DNA of 64,000 nt from contig NZ_LGIT01000004.1 in the NCBI RefSeq assembly GCF_001187865.1, forward strand, positions 124,001-188,000, given 5' to 3'. Numbering within the stretch: position 1 is the first letter of the stretch; each line of letters starts with the position of its first letter. Below the pieces are notes generated by a model. It ran no database searches and had not been told where the DNA came from. It worked only from the letters and a program-made list of their open reading frames with translations. The position numbers were made by a program, and so were the translations under genes. The DNA is from Klebsiella sp. RIT-PI-d (GTDB lineage Bacteria; Pseudomonadota; Gammaproteobacteria; Enterobacterales; Enterobacteriaceae). Below are positions 18,317 to 28,731 of the stretch, one piece after another.

Positions 18317-19528
18317 TTATCCGACGGCTTCCGGTGGTAACACGGGAGGCCGTTTTTTTAGCCGCCATCCCAGCAGTAGTGCAAGCGTAACCAGTCCAGC
18401 CGCCGCCAGATAAATCATCGGCACGCCGGCCCAGGTCATTAACAGCCCCGCCAGTGGCCCGGTGATCCCAAGCGACATATCCATAAATACCGTATAGGTT
18501 GCCAGCGCCGAACCCTGATTCTGCTGCGGAACCGCCTTAACCGCCACCACACCCAACGCCGGGAAAACCAGCGAGAAACCCGCACCGGTTAGCAGCGTGC
18601 CGATTTTTGCCAGCAGCGGCGTTGCCGCCATCCCCACCATCAGCAGGCCAATAATCTCAATGACGAAGCAGATCATCGCGACGTTTAGTCCGCCCAGGCG
18701 GTTAATCGCATTCGGGAACAACAGGCGCGCGCCGACAAAGGCGCAGCTAAACAGGGTTAACGCAAATGCGGCGCCATCCCAGCCTTTGGCATCATAAAAC
18801 AGGGTAATGAATGTGGCGATTGCGCCAAAACCGGAAGATGCCAGCGCTAGCGCCATTCCGTAAGGCCATACCCGGCCCATTACGGCGCGAAATGACATGG
18901 CTTTTCCACGACTGGCGGTGACCGCTGCACGCGGCAGTGTGCCAAGCAGCGCCCCCAGTGCGACGGCCATAATAACCAGCGCCACCCCCTGAAGTCCGGC
19001 CCACTGATAACATAACATGCCGAGCGGTGCGCCCAGCGCCATCGCTCCGTAGGTGACAATTCCGTTCCACGAGATAACCCGGCCAATATGTCGTGACCCT
19101 ACCACGCCCACGCCCCACAGCGTCGAACCTGTTCCGGCAAAACTCTGGCCGAATCCGAGTACGATGCGCCCCAGGCACAGCAGCACCAGACTGAATACCG
19201 GCCAGTGACTGCCCGATGCAGCCAGCAGATAACCGACGCCGCTCAGAAAGCAGCCGCACAGGCCGAAGACAACAATTTTCTTCGGCCCAAGCAGATCGGC
19301 ATAGCGACCGGCATGTGGGCGACTGAGCAGCGTGGCAAAATATTGCAGACTAATGACAAGCCCGGCCCAGAAGGCACTAAAGCCCATTACATCATGAACA
19401 TAGCCAGGAAGAACGGCCAGCGGCAGACCAATCGTCAGGTAACTGGCGAAGTTAAACATGGCGACAGAAAGTATCCGCAGGTTCAGGCGCAGGCCACCTG
19501 GCTCCGGCCCGGCGACGGGTTCAGGCAT
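18317..19528 (-). CDS. yhhS: YhhS, major facilitator superfamily transporter
   Basis: Twelve-helix MFS exporter of 403 residues, close to E. coli YhhS (405). The start MPEPVAGPEPGGL matches E. coli; an in-frame extension of 15 residues is not conserved. Motif A-like RPHAGRYADLLGPKK sits between helices 2 and 3, near residue 75. In E. coli it has been linked to drug and sugar efflux, but its natural substrate is unclear. Monocistronic, convergent with dcrB. Confidence 0.93.
   Translation of the reverse strand: MPEPVAGPEPGGLRLNLRILSVAMFNFASYLTIGLPLAVLPGYVHDVMGFSAFWAGLVISLQYFATLLSRPHAGRYADLLGPKKIVVFGLCGCFLSGVGYLLAASGSHWPVFSLVLLCLGRIVLGFGQSFAGTGSTLWGVGVVGSRHIGRVISWNGIVTYGAMALGAPLGMLCYQWAGLQGVALVIMAVALGALLGTLPRAAVTASRGKAMSFRAVMGRVWPYGMALALASSGFGAIATFITLFYDAKGWDGAAFALTLFSCAFVGARLLFPNAINRLGGLNVAMICFVIEIIGLLMVGMAATPLLAKIGTLLTGAGFSLVFPALGVVAVKAVPQQNQGSALATYTVFMDMSLGITGPLAGLLMTWAGVPMIYLAAAGLVTLALLLGWRLKKRPPVLPPEAVG
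18322..18359 (+). terminator. dcrB rho-independent terminator
   Basis: An imperfect nine-base stem (ACGGCTTCC / GGAGGCCGT, one mismatch) followed by seven T lies five bases beyond the dcrB stop. It overlaps the C-terminal codons of yhhS on the other strand. Confidence 0.8.
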
Positions 19529-19746
19529 AACAATTATTTCCTTTTTACAACGGTGTTTCATTATTACACGCATTCAGGATTTTGTGTCTCTAACGAATAT
19601 TCAACAAACCGCTATACTCAACAACAATCCCGTTGCGCCTGTGCATCTTCAGAAGCCTGACTCTGAGGCATACTGGCGCGGTTCGGGAAAACGTCATTCA
19701 AAGGATGAGCCAGATACGCAGTGCATTTTCAAAAAAGGAAAGATTC

Positions 19747-20805
19747 ATGATTACCCCTGTTCCCGATAAAACCGATAAAGCGGGCCTGCATATTCTGTTA
19801 AAGATGGCCGCGCTGGTCATTATTCTGGCGGGTATTCATGCCGCAGCAGATATCATTGTTCAGCTTCTGCTGGCGCTCTTTTTTGCCATTGTATTGAATC
19901 CGCTGGTCACCTGGTTTATTCGCCGGGGTGTGAAGCGGCCAATGGCGATCACTATCGTGGTCATCGTGATGATGATTGTGTTGACTGCGCTGTTTGCGGT
20001 GCTGGCAACATCGCTCAATGATTTCATTGCCCTGCTGCCGAAATACAGTAATGAACTTACTGCCAAAGTCATCTATTTGCAGCGTCAGGTGCCTCTGCTC
20101 AACCTGCATCTTTCGCCTGAATTAATGCTCAGACGTATGGATTCAGAGAAAGTCATGACGTTTGCCACTACTCTGATGACTCAGCTTTCGGGAGCAATGG
20201 CGAGCGTGGTCCTGTTGGTCATGACCGTCGTTTTCATGCTGTTTGAGGTCCGCCACGTTCCTTATAAACTGCGTTTTGCCCTGTCCAATCCGCAAATTCA
20301 TATTGCCGGGCTACACCGGGCGCTTAAAGGCGTTTCCCATTATCTGGCGCTAAAAACGCTGATCAGCTTATGGACTGGCGCCATTATCTGGCTGGGTCTG
20401 CTACTGATGGGCGTTCAGTTCGCGTTGATGTGGGGCGTGCTGGCTTTCCTGCTGAACTATATTCCCAATATCGGATCGGTACTTTCTGCCGTGCCGCCCA
20501 TGTTTCAGGCACTGCTGTTTAACGGCATGTACGAATTCGTGATGGTTGGCGCGCTGTTCCTGGTGGTGCATATGGTGCTCGGTAATATGGTTGAACCGCG
20601 AATGATGGGGCATCGTCTGGGCATGTCAACGATGGTGGTATTTCTTTCATTGTTGATTTGGGGATGGCTGCTCGGCCCGGTGGGGATGCTGCTTTCGGTA
20701 CCGTTGACCAGCGTGTGTAAGATCTGGATGGAAACGACCAAAGGTGGCAACAAGCTGGCCATTTTGTTGGGGCCAGGCCGACCGAAAAGCCGTTTGCCCG
20801 GTTAG
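19747..20805 (+). CDS. yhhT: YhhT, AI-2E/PerM family inner-membrane protein
   Basis: A 352-residue polytopic membrane protein of the AI-2E transporter (PerM/TqsA) family, highly similar to E. coli YhhT, especially from ILLKMAALVIILAGIH onward and in the C-terminal GPVGMLLSVPLTSVCKIWME. Substrate unknown. The start follows AAAGGAAAG; an upstream in-frame ATG would add 38 unconserved residues. In E. coli acpT comes next; here a REP pair and padC do. Confidence 0.93.
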   Translation: MITPVPDKTDKAGLHILLKMAALVIILAGIHAAADIIVQLLLALFFAIVLNPLVTWFIRRGVKRPMAITIVVIVMMIVLTALFAVLATSLNDFIALLPKYSNELTAKVIYLQRQVPLLNLHLSPELMLRRMDSEKVMTFATTLMTQLSGAMASVVLLVMTVVFMLFEVRHVPYKLRFALSNPQIHIAGLHRALKGVSHYLALKTLISLWTGAIIWLGLLLMGVQFALMWGVLAFLLNYIPNIGSVLSAVPPMFQALLFNGMYEFVMVGALFLVVHMVLGNMVEPRMMGHRLGMSTMVVFLSLLIWGWLLGPVGMLLSVPLTSVCKIWMETTKGGNKLAILLGPGRPKSRLPG

Positions 20806-20823
20806 CGGCATGAGGGACGTTGT

Positions 20824-20892
20824 ACCGGGTGGCGGCTGCGCCCTACCCGGCCCATTCACCTGTAGGCCCGGTAAGCGCAGCGCCACCGGGCA
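20824..20892. repeat. REP/BIME pair between yhhT and padC
   Basis: Two repetitive extragenic palindromes face each other: ACCGGGTGGCGGCTGCGCCC...CCCGGCC and its inverted relative GGCCCGGTAAGCGCAGCGCC followed by ACCGGGC. This is the standard enterobacterial BIME layout found between convergent genes. It may protect 3' ends and bind gyrase or IHF. Confidence 0.85.
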
Positions 20893-20904
20893 TTGCTTGC
20901 TGCC

Positions 20905-21411
20905 TTAGCGTAAGTTTTCCGGGAAACTGGCCGGTAGCTCACTGGCTGGGCAGGCAATCACCTCGTCATTGTTCGCACCGCAATCACGTACGAAGGTAAT
21001 CGTGGCAAACTCATCGATTACTTCAGTCGGATAGGCCGGACCTGCGTCGCGATACGATTCCATCAGCGGAATATGCTCGTTCTGAAAACACACCGTTTTT
21101 TCTGGGTTATTGATCACCCAGCGCGGGAAGAAAATAGTCCCGTGGAACACGTTATCGCCGAGGTTCACGATCAGGCTAACGTCAGTCCCGGTAGGTTCGG
21201 TCCAGGAAATTTTATAAATACGCTCCCCGACCCGCACAATGTAAGCGTGCTGATCTTTGACCCACCGGTTGCCAACGATACCGCTGTGAATACGGTAATC
21301 GAGCGTCGTGTCGTTTTTGACATAAATCTCGTAGTTCCAGCCATTATCATAGGTATAAACCACATGTTTGCCGATAAAACCACTCAGATCGTGTTTATCA
21401 AAAGTACGCAT
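20905..21411 (-). CDS. padC: PadC, phenolic acid decarboxylase
   Basis: Cofactor-free decarboxylase turning p-coumaric, caffeic and ferulic acids into vinylphenols, a detoxification step common in plant-associated Enterobacteriaceae. It has 168 residues, with DLSGFIGKHVVYTYDNGWNY near the start, YRIHSGIVGNRWVKDQ near 40 and YKISWTEPTGTDVSL near 68, covering the Tyr, Arg and Glu residues of the beta-barrel active site. GGAG seven bases upstream selects the third codon of the frame (MRTFDKHDL) as start. It is divergent from a LysR regulator. Confidence 0.95.
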   Translation of the reverse strand: MRTFDKHDLSGFIGKHVVYTYDNGWNYEIYVKNDTTLDYRIHSGIVGNRWVKDQHAYIVRVGERIYKISWTEPTGTDVSLIVNLGDNVFHGTIFFPRWVINNPEKTVCFQNEHIPLMESYRDAGPAYPTEVIDEFATITFVRDCGANNDEVIACPASELPASFPENLR

Positions 21412-21462
21412 AATCATTCTCCTCTGTATTCGATGAAGAAATCTTAACGCTTTAAAAAATAG

Positions 21463-21493
21463 ATTAATAACGCTATATTTGCGCTATATTAAT
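21463..21493. promoter_or_regulatory. Probable LysR-regulator operator between padC and its regulator
   Basis: In the 100-base divergent gap, ATTAATA and TATTAAT flank a core with ACGC and GCGC arms, forming a 31-base imperfect dyad with T-N11-A type spacing. It is the obvious candidate binding site for the adjacent LysR protein, controlling both padC and itself. Confidence 0.6.
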
Positions 21494-21511
21494 CAAAAAA
21501 TCAGATGAATA

Positions 21512-22372
21512 ATGCATAAGACAACCCTGGAGCAATGGACGTTACTGGAAAAGGTGGTTGAATCGGGCAGTTTTGCAAAAGCGGCACAAGAAACCCATCG
21601 CAGCCAGTCCTCGGTCAGTTATAACCTGTCATTGTTACAGGAGCGTCTTGGCGTTGCGCTGCTGCAACCGGAAGGCCGCCGGGCAGTCCTGACGCCCGCA
21701 GGCGAACTTTTGCTGGCTCAGGTTAAACCTCTGCTAAGAACCTTTAGCTGGCTGGAAACCCGCGCGGCAACACTGCAAGACGGCGCGCGCACGCGGCTGG
21801 ACTTAATGGTCGACAGCATTTTCCCCCGTCGTCGCCTGTTTGCAATCCTTAAACAATTCCAGCAGCAATGGCCGCAAACGCAGGTACGTCTCACCGAAGT
21901 ACTGGAGAACAGTAGCGATCGGCAGGCGGCCTACGCTGATGCAGACGTCATGGTCCTGACGCGCCGCCAGGATATTACCGGCGGCGGTGAGTGGCTGATG
22001 AATATCGATTTTATTGCCGTCGCTCATCGCGATCATCCGCTTTCTGCCGTGGATACTCCGCTTAACGAAGACACGCTTCGCGCCTGGCCACTGATCCGCA
22101 TTGCTGAAGGTGATAGCCCGCAGCACACCGCGCGAGATGCCTGGACCTTTTCAACCATTGATGCAGCGATTGATGCCGTGATGTATCAGGTGGGCTATGG
22201 CTGGTTGCCCGAAGAGCGCATACAGACGCAGCTTGAGCAGGGTATTTTGTGCCCCCTGCCGTTAAGCCATGGCGCACGGCGCGCCACGCCGCTGCACCTG
22301 ATCGTTAAAGACACCCTCGCCCCGCTGGACGATCAGGTCAAGACCCTGCTGCGTTTATTCGCTGAGCATTAA
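21512..22372 (+). CDS. LysR-family transcriptional regulator, divergent from padC
   Basis: A 286-residue LTTR. Residues 1-65 form the winged helix-turn-helix (FAKAAQETHRSQSSVSYNLSLLQERLG), followed by a linker helix and a periplasmic-binding-protein-like effector domain. Divergence from padC and the shared dyad strongly suggest that it controls phenolic acid decarboxylation, probably with a hydroxycinnamate as inducer. This differs from Gram-positive padC systems, which use a PadR repressor. The inducer is inferred. Confidence 0.88.
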   Translation: MHKTTLEQWTLLEKVVESGSFAKAAQETHRSQSSVSYNLSLLQERLGVALLQPEGRRAVLTPAGELLLAQVKPLLRTFSWLETRAATLQDGARTRLDLMVDSIFPRRRLFAILKQFQQQWPQTQVRLTEVLENSSDRQAAYADADVMVLTRRQDITGGGEWLMNIDFIAVAHRDHPLSAVDTPLNEDTLRAWPLIRIAEGDSPQHTARDAWTFSTIDAAIDAVMYQVGYGWLPEERIQTQLEQGILCPLPLSHGARRATPLHLIVKDTLAPLDDQVKTLLRLFAEH

Positions 22373-22435
22373 CATACGATTTTCGTATACCTTCTCTTTC
22401 TTACCGCTCAACTATTGATCCAGAACACGTCAAAA

Positions 22436-22463
22436 GTATGATGATTCTCTAAAATCGTCATAC
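22436..22463 (+). promoter_or_regulatory. NikR operator upstream of nikA
   Basis: GTATGA - 16 bases - TCATAC matches the NikR recognition element of E. coli nikABCDE exactly in half-sites and spacing. Nickel-loaded NikR tetramer would bind here and repress the operon; NikR is the last gene of the cluster. Confidence 0.95.
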
Positions 22464-22504
22464 TCACTAAGTCGTACGTCTTTTTATCATCCGGGGCTTT
22501 CATT

Positions 22505-24076
22505 TTGTCCAGCTTACGTCGCATCGTAGTTGCGCTTCTGGCGTGTGCGTCATTTTTCGCACATGCTGCCGCACCTGACGAGATCACTACCGCCTGGCCG
22601 GTTAATGTCGGGCCACTCAATCCTCATCTCTATACGCCGAATCAACTGTTCGCCCAGAGCATGGTGTATGAGCCGCTGGTGAAATACCAGGCGGATGGCT
22701 CCGTTACTCCGTGGCTGGCAAAAAGCTGGACCCACTCGGCAGATGGCAAAACCTGGACCTTCATCCTGCGCAATGATGTCACGTTCTCCAATGGCGAAGT
22801 GTTCGATGCCCCTGCGGCGGCAGAAAATTTCCGCGTCGTGCTGGATAACCGTCAGCGTCACGCCTGGCTGGAGCTGGTCAATCAGATCGTTGACGTCAAA
22901 GCGCTCAGTAAAACGGCGCTGCAAATTACGCTTAAAGATGCTTACTATCCTTTCCTGCAGGAGCTGGCTTTGCCGCGCCCTTTCCGCTTTATCGCCCCGT
23001 CACAGTTCAAACATAATGAGACGATGAACGGCATCAACGCGCCGATTGGTACCGGACCGTGGGTGCTGAAGGCGTCAAAGCTCAACCAGTATGATGTACT
23101 GGTGCGTAACGAGCATTACTGGGGTGAAAAACCGCAGATCAAAAAGATCACCGTTAAAGTGATCCCGGACCCTACCACGCGCGCCGTGGCCTTCGAGACA
23201 GGCGATATTGACCTGCTGTATGGCAATGAAGGCCTGCTGCCGCTGGATACCTTTGCCCGCTTCAGCCACAACCCGGATTATCACACCCAGCTTTCGGCCC
23301 CGGTTGAAACGGTGATGCTGGCGCTGAACTCCGCCAAAGCACCGACTAACGAGCTACTGGTGCGTGAAGCGCTGAACTACTCGGTGAACAAAAAATCGCT
23401 TATCGACAACGCGCTGTACGGCACTCAACAGGTTGCCGATACGCTGTTTTCCTCGACGGTACCCTACGCTGATCTTCATCTGAAACCGCGCCAGTACGAT
23501 CCGCAGCAGGCCAGCGCACTGCTGGAAAAAGCGGGCTGGAAACTTCCTGCTGGAAAATCCATTCGTGAAAAAGCGGGCACGCCGCTGCACATTGAACTGG
23601 CCTATATCGGCACCGATGCGTTGAGCAAATCGATGGCTGAAATTGTGCAGGCCGATATGCGCAAAATAGGTGTTGATGTGGCGCTGACAGGTGAGGAAGA
23701 AAGCAGCATTTATGCCCGCATGCGCGATGGACGCTTTGGTATGATTTTCTCCCGCACCTGGGGTGCACCGTACGATCCGCACGCGTTTATGAGCTCAATG
23801 CGCGTACCGTCTCACGCCGATTATCAGGCGCAATTGGGCCTGCCGGATAAGGCGCAAATCGACCGGGAGATCGGCGACGTTCTCACCACGACCGATGAGG
23901 CACAGCGTAAATCACTGTATCGCGATATTCTGACCCGGCTGCATAACGAAGCGGTATATCTGCCGATTAGCTATATGTCGATGATGGTCGTGGCAAAACC
24001 AGCGTTAGGCACCCTCCCTTATCCAGCAATAACCTCCGACATCCCTTTTGAACAGATCAAGCCGGTAAATCACTGA
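22505..24076 (+). CDS. nikA: NikA, nickel-binding periplasmic protein
   Basis: Periplasmic binding protein of the NikABCDE nickel importer (binds nickel with a metallophore such as free histidine). It has 523 residues (E. coli 524), a signal peptide ending in FAHA before [19 protein letters not shown], and near-complete similarity to E. coli. The start is unusual: there is no ATG near the conserved N-terminus. Either TTG (as annotated) or the preceding ATT, which aligns with the E. coli ATG, must be used, with GGGG 5-8 bases upstream. Operon order nikABCDER is intact, with overlapping junctions. Confidence 0.96.
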   Translation: MSSLRRIVVALLACASFFAHAAAPDEITTAWPVNVGPLNPHLYTPNQLFAQSMVYEPLVKYQADGSVTPWLAKSWTHSADGKTWTFILRNDVTFSNGEVFDAPAAAENFRVVLDNRQRHAWLELVNQIVDVKALSKTALQITLKDAYYPFLQELALPRPFRFIAPSQFKHNETMNGINAPIGTGPWVLKASKLNQYDVLVRNEHYWGEKPQIKKITVKVIPDPTTRAVAFETGDIDLLYGNEGLLPLDTFARFSHNPDYHTQLSAPVETVMLALNSAKAPTNELLVREALNYSVNKKSLIDNALYGTQQVADTLFSSTVPYADLHLKPRQYDPQQASALLEKAGWKLPAGKSIREKAGTPLHIELAYIGTDALSKSMAEIVQADMRKIGVDVALTGEEESSIYARMRDGRFGMIFSRTWGAPYDPHAFMSSMRVPSHADYQAQLGLPDKAQIDREIGDVLTTTDEAQRKSLYRDILTRLHNEAVYLPISYMSMMVVAKPALGTLPYPAITSDIPFEQIKPVNH

Positions 24077-25020
24077 TGTTACGTTACAGTTTGCGGCGTA
24101 TTCTGCTGCTTATCCCGATGGTTTTCGCTGCCTCGGTGGTGATTTTCCTGATGCTGCGTCTGGGAACGGGCGACCCGGCGCTCGACTATCTACGCCTGTC
24201 TAACCTGCCGCCAACGCCGGATATGGTCGCCAACACGCGGGTGATGCTGGGGCTGGATCAGCCGCTTATCGTCCAGTATGGCAGCTGGCTATGGAAAGCC
24301 CTGCACCTCGATTTTGGCCTCTCGTTCGCCACCCAGCGCCCGGTACTGGATGATGTTCTGACCTTTCTGCCGGCTACGCTGGAACTGGCCGGCGCGGCGC
24401 TGGTCCTGATCCTGCTGATCTCGGTGCCGCTCGGCATCTGGGCGGCACGCCATCGCGATCGTCTGCCGGATTTTATCGTGCGGGTTATCGCCTTTCTTGG
24501 CGTCTCAATGCCTAATTTTTGGCTCGCTTTTTTGCTGGTAATGTTTTTCTCGGTATACCTGAAATGGCTTCCGGCACTGGGTTATGGAGGCTGGCAGCAT
24601 CTCATCCTGCCAGCGGTTTCCATCGCTTTTATGTCGCTGGCGATTAATGCACGTCTGCTGCGGGCCAGTATGCTGGAGGTTGCCGGGCAGCGCCATGTCA
24701 CCTGGGCACGTCTGCGCGGGCTAAGCGATAAACAAACCGAACGCCGCCATATTTTGCGCAACGCCTCGCTGCCGGTCATTACCGCAGTGGGAATGCACAT
24801 CGGTGAACTGATTGGCGGCACGATGATTATCGAGAATATTTTTGCCTGGCCAGGCGTCGGGCGCTACGCCGTCTCAGCAATATTTAATCGTGACTACCCG
24901 GTGATCCAGTGTTTTACGCTGATCATGGTGGTGGTGTTTGTAGTCTGTAACCTGATTGTCGATTTACTGAACGCGGCGCTCGATCCGCGCATTCGCCGCC
25001 ACGAAGGAGCGCATTTGTGA
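24076..25020 (+). CDS. nikB: NikB, nickel ABC transporter permease
   Basis: Inner-membrane permease of the dipeptide/nickel ABC family, 314 residues as in E. coli. Six membrane segments are visible; the N-terminus [23 protein letters not shown] and the C-terminal EAA loop (around [21 protein letters not shown]) are typical. Its ATG overlaps the nikA stop by one base (TGATG), so translation is coupled. Confidence 0.97.
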   Translation: MLRYSLRRILLLIPMVFAASVVIFLMLRLGTGDPALDYLRLSNLPPTPDMVANTRVMLGLDQPLIVQYGSWLWKALHLDFGLSFATQRPVLDDVLTFLPATLELAGAALVLILLISVPLGIWAARHRDRLPDFIVRVIAFLGVSMPNFWLAFLLVMFFSVYLKWLPALGYGGWQHLILPAVSIAFMSLAINARLLRASMLEVAGQRHVTWARLRGLSDKQTERRHILRNASLPVITAVGMHIGELIGGTMIIENIFAWPGVGRYAVSAIFNRDYPVIQCFTLIMVVVFVVCNLIVDLLNAALDPRIRRHEGAHL

Positions 25021-25850
25021 ACTTTTTCCTCTCATCGCGCTGGTCGGTACGTCTCGCACTTATCATCATCGCCCTGCTGGCGGTGATTGCTCTCACCAGC
25101 CAGTGGTGGCTGCCATACGATCCACAGGCGATTGATTTACCGTCGCGCCTGCTGTCACCGGGCAGCCAGCACTGGCTGGGCACCGACCACCTCGGACGCG
25201 ACATCTTCTCCCGCCTGCTGGCAGCAACCCGCGTCTCGTTAGGTTCGGTGATGGCGTGTCTGCTGCTGGTACTAATACTGGGGCTGGTTGTCGGCGGCAG
25301 CGCCGGTCTGATTGGCGGTCGCGTCGATCAGGTCACCATGCGGGTTGCAGATATTTTTATGACCTTCCCGACCTCGATCCTCTCTTTCTTCCTGGTCGGC
25401 GTATTAGGCACCGGGCTTACCAATGTGATTATCGCTATCGCCCTGTCGCACTGGGCGTGGTATGCACGCATGGTGCGCAGTCTGGTGATCGCGCTGCGTC
25501 AGCGTGAGTTTGTTCTGGCTTCCCGTCTTTCCGGTGCGGGTCATATTCGGGTATTTGTCGATCATCTGGCAGGCGCGGCGATCCCGTCCCTGCTGGTGCT
25601 GGCGACGCTGGATATCGGCCACATGATGCTGCATGTTGCCGGAATGTCGTTCCTCGGTCTCGGCGTTACCGCGCCGACGGCGGAATGGGGCGTGATGATT
25701 AACGACGCTCGCCAGTATATCTGGACTCAGCCGTTACAAATGTTCTGGCCGGGTCTGGCGCTGTTTATCAGCGTGATGGCCTTCAACCTGGTCGGTGACG
25801 CCCTGCGCGATCATCTCGATCCGCACCTGATCATGGAGCATGCTCACTGA
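25017..25850 (+). CDS. nikC: NikC, nickel ABC transporter permease
   Basis: Second permease of the nickel importer, 277 residues as in E. coli. It starts with GTG overlapping the nikB stop by four bases. [27 protein letters not shown] sequence near residue 37 ([13 protein letters not shown]) is the dipeptide-permease C signature, and the EAA loop around [18 protein letters not shown] couples to NikD/NikE. Confidence 0.97.
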   Translation: MNFFLSSRWSVRLALIIIALLAVIALTSQWWLPYDPQAIDLPSRLLSPGSQHWLGTDHLGRDIFSRLLAATRVSLGSVMACLLLVLILGLVVGGSAGLIGGRVDQVTMRVADIFMTFPTSILSFFLVGVLGTGLTNVIIAIALSHWAWYARMVRSLVIALRQREFVLASRLSGAGHIRVFVDHLAGAAIPSLLVLATLDIGHMMLHVAGMSFLGLGVTAPTAEWGVMINDARQYIWTQPLQMFWPGLALFISVMAFNLVGDALRDHLDPHLIMEHAH

Positions 25851-26614
25851 TGCCGCAACAGATCGAATTACAACATCTTTCCCTGCTGGCGGATAAACCG
25901 CTGGTGCATGATGTATCGCTGACGCTCAAACGCGGGCGCGTGCTGGCGCTGGTCGGCGGTAGCGGCAGTGGGAAATCACTTACCTGCGCGGCTGCACTTG
26001 GCGTGTTACCCCCGGGGGTTCAGCAAACGGCGGGTACACTGCTGGCCGATGGTAAACCGGTATCCGGTGCCGTACTACGTGGACTCACTATTGCCACGAT
26101 TATGCAGAATCCGCGCAGCGCCTTTAACCCGCTGCATACCATGGCCACCCACGCACGTGAAACCTGCCGCGCGCTGGGTAAACCTGCTGATGACGCCACA
26201 CTTATCAGTGCATTACATGCGGTCGGTCTGGAAAACCCGGCGCGCATCCTGACCCTGTACTCATTTGAGATGAGCGGCGGCATGTTGCAGCGCATGATGA
26301 TTGCGATGGCAATTCTGGCCGATGCACCGTTTATTATCGCCGACGAGCCGACTACCGACCTGGATGTCGTTGCCCAGGCGCGCATTCTGGATCTTCTGAC
26401 CTCTGTCATTGAACAACGCAACCCCGGCATGTTGATTGTCACGCACGATATGGGCGTGGTTGCCCGACTGGCAGACGAGGTTGCCGTCATGAATCAAGGA
26501 CGCATTGTTGAACATAACAGCGTTGACGTCATTTTTAACGCGCCGCAGCATCCCGTCACGCGCGGCCTGCTCGCGGCCCACCTGGCGCTTTACGGTATGG
26601 AGTTACCCGGATGA
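25850..26614 (+). CDS. nikD: NikD, nickel ABC transporter ATPase
   Basis: Cytoplasmic ATPase, 254 residues as in E. coli. Walker A GGSGSGKS near residue 36, signature MSGGMLQR near 142, Walker [13 protein letters not shown] near 160, and switch histidine in VTHDMGVV. Pairs with NikE. The junctions with nikC (TGATG) and nikE (ATGA) overlap. Confidence 0.97.
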   Translation: MPQQIELQHLSLLADKPLVHDVSLTLKRGRVLALVGGSGSGKSLTCAAALGVLPPGVQQTAGTLLADGKPVSGAVLRGLTIATIMQNPRSAFNPLHTMATHARETCRALGKPADDATLISALHAVGLENPARILTLYSFEMSGGMLQRMMIAMAILADAPFIIADEPTTDLDVVAQARILDLLTSVIEQRNPGMLIVTHDMGVVARLADEVAVMNQGRIVEHNSVDVIFNAPQHPVTRGLLAAHLALYGMELPG

Positions 26615-27384
26615 CACTTCTTTGCGTTTCCGGGTTGAGGCACAGCTATCCTCATCAGCCCGGCGTACTTAACAATATTTCGCTCACGCTGCGGCCAGGA
26701 GAAAGCGTGGCCCTGCTGGGACGCAGCGGCTGCGGAAAAAGTACCCTGGCGCGACTGTTGGTCGGTCTTGAACAGCCTGAACTCGGCGAGATCGCCTGGC
26801 GCGGTAAACGGCTGACGAGCCTGGATCGCCCGTCCCGCAAGGCATTTCGCCGTGATATTCAACTGGTATTTCAGGACGCGATAAGCGCCGTGAATCCACG
26901 GAAAACGGTAGGTGAAATTATTGCCGAACCGATGCGGCATTTACTGACGGTCGCAAAAAAAGATCGCCCGGGCCGTATTGAGGAGATGCTTCACGCCGTT
27001 GAACTCGATGTCGATCTGATCGGCAAGCGCCCCTCCCAGCTCAGCGGCGGTCAGCTGCAGCGTGTCTGTCTGGCACGCGCGCTGATCGTCAAACCGGCGC
27101 TGCTGATCCTCGATGAGGCAGTCTCCAGCCTGGATTTAGTCCTGCAGGCCGGGATCATCCAGTTACTGAAACGTCTGCAGCAACAGTTTGGCACCGCCTG
27201 CCTGTTTATTACTCACGATCTACGGCTGGTCGAGCGCTTTTGTCAGCGAGTCATGGTTATGGATCGGGGTGAAATAATCGAAACCGCGCTCGTGCAGTCT
27301 CCTTTTCAGCTACAGACTCCGGAAGGTCGGGCGCTGCAGCAGGCGATACTCCCCGCGTTCCCTGTCCCGCGCCACACTCAATAA
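26611..27384 (+). CDS. nikE: NikE, nickel ABC transporter ATPase
   Basis: Second ATPase of the nickel importer, 257 residues, about ten shorter at the C-terminus than E. coli NikE. Walker [10 protein letters not shown] near 38, signature LSGGQLQR near 144, Walker [13 protein letters not shown] near 163, and ITHDLRLV switch. Overlaps nikD by four bases and lies 12 bases upstream of nikR. Confidence 0.97.
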   Translation: MTLLCVSGLRHSYPHQPGVLNNISLTLRPGESVALLGRSGCGKSTLARLLVGLEQPELGEIAWRGKRLTSLDRPSRKAFRRDIQLVFQDAISAVNPRKTVGEIIAEPMRHLLTVAKKDRPGRIEEMLHAVELDVDLIGKRPSQLSGGQLQRVCLARALIVKPALLILDEAVSSLDLVLQAGIIQLLKRLQQQFGTACLFITHDLRLVERFCQRVMVMDRGEIIETALVQSPFQLQTPEGRALQQAILPAFPVPRHTQ

Positions 27385-27396
27385 TAAGGTTCTCCC

Positions 27397-27795
27397 ATGC
27401 AACGAATTACCATTACGCTTGATGACGATCTTCTCACAGCGCTGGACGAACTGAGCGCTCAGCGGGGATATCATAATCGTTCCGAAGCCATTCGCGATAT
27501 TCTGCGCAACACGCTGGTTCATGAGCATCCACAACACGGTGAGAAACAAGGGTATGCGGTGTTGTCCTACGTTTATGAGCACGAAAAACGCGATCTTGCC
27601 AGCCGCATTGTATCGGCCCAGCATCATCATCACGACCTGTCCGTCTCGACCCTGCACGTTCATATCAATCATGATGATTGCCTCGAAGTGTCAGTGCTGA
27701 AAGGCAACATGCATGAAATCCAGCATTTCGCTGACGATGTGATCGCCCAACGCGGCGTACGGCACGGGCATTTACACTGTTTAACGGCCAGGTAG
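27397..27795 (+). CDS. nikR: NikR, nickel-responsive repressor
   Basis: Ribbon-helix-helix repressor of nikABCDE, 132 residues. Residues 1-45 are the RHH DNA-binding domain ([12 protein letters not shown]...). The high-affinity nickel ligands of the ACT-like domain are all present at the E. coli positions: His76, His87, His89 and Cys95. Its operator is recognised upstream of nikA, closing the feedback loop. Confidence 0.97.
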   Translation: MQRITITLDDDLLTALDELSAQRGYHNRSEAIRDILRNTLVHEHPQHGEKQGYAVLSYVYEHEKRDLASRIVSAQHHHHDLSVSTLHVHINHDDCLEVSVLKGNMHEIQHFADDVIAQRGVRHGHLHCLTAR

Positions 27796-27873
27796 CGAAA
27801 GGCGATACATACTCCAAATTCTCACCTGCTACGCTTAATGCTCCACACTACGTATACCAATGCGGAGCAGAGC

Positions 27874-28668
27874 ATGAAAATTGATTTTACGGGGAAAGTG
27901 GCGCTGGTGACGGCCTCCACTGCGGGGATCGGTTTAGCCATTGCCCGGGGACTGGCGGAAAGCGGTGCCGAGGTTATTATTAACGGGCGTAGCGAAAGCA
28001 GCGTTAATCAGGGTATTCAACATCTTCAACAGGCGGTTCCCGGTGCGCAACTTCGGGCGGCCATTGCCGATCTCAGCACGCCAGAGGGCGTAGAAGCGCT
28101 GCTAAAGATTGCGCCAGAAGTCGATATTCTGGTCAACAACGCGGGTATTTTCGGCCTGGAGAATTTTTATTCTACCGACGACAGTACCTGGGATACCTAC
28201 TGGCAAACAAATGTGATGTCGGGCGTGCGTTTGTCCCGGGCGCTATTGCCGGGCATGGTGCGTAAAGGCTGGGGCCGCGTAGTGTTTATTTCATCTGAAT
28301 CTGCCCGCAATATTCCGGCAGATATGATCCATTATGGGGTAACCAAAACGGCGCAACTTTCACTTTCGCGCGGGCTGGCAAAATTTGTCGCAGGCAGCGG
28401 CGTGACGGTAAACAGCGTGCTGCCAGGTCCCACACTTTCAGATGGTTTTGCCGCCATGATGAAAGATGAGGTTGAGAAAACCGGTAAATCACTGGAGGCC
28501 GTGGCGAAAGATTTTGTGATGCAAAACCGCCCCAGCTCGGTGATCCAGCGTGCCGCCACAGTGGAAGAAGTGGCCAATATGGTCGTTTACGTCTGTTCAG
28601 AGCAGGCATCCGCGACGTCCGGTGCGGCGCTACGCGTAGATGGCGGTGTGGTGGACGATATTATCTGA
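27874..28668 (+). CDS. Short-chain dehydrogenase/reductase
   Basis: A 264-residue classical SDR oxidoreductase. It has the nucleotide loop TASTAGIGLA near residue 12 (a variant of TGxxxGxG), NNAG near 88, catalytic Ser in ISSES and YGVTK with the catalytic Tyr and Lys near 152, and a C-terminal GGAL-like RVDGG. The chosen start MKIDFTGKVALV follows GGAG; an ATG 12 codons upstream is less likely. Substrate unknown. It has its own promoter region after nikR and is not part of E. coli nik synteny. Confidence 0.85.
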   Translation: MKIDFTGKVALVTASTAGIGLAIARGLAESGAEVIINGRSESSVNQGIQHLQQAVPGAQLRAAIADLSTPEGVEALLKIAPEVDILVNNAGIFGLENFYSTDDSTWDTYWQTNVMSGVRLSRALLPGMVRKGWGRVVFISSESARNIPADMIHYGVTKTAQLSLSRGLAKFVAGSGVTVNSVLPGPTLSDGFAAMMKDEVEKTGKSLEAVAKDFVMQNRPSSVIQRAATVEEVANMVVYVCSEQASATSGAALRVDGGVVDDII

Positions 28669-28731
28669 TGTACGCCGGTAAGCAGGCACCGCGTCGTGGT
28701 TGGCGAGGTGCCTGAATCGTTGATACAGACG

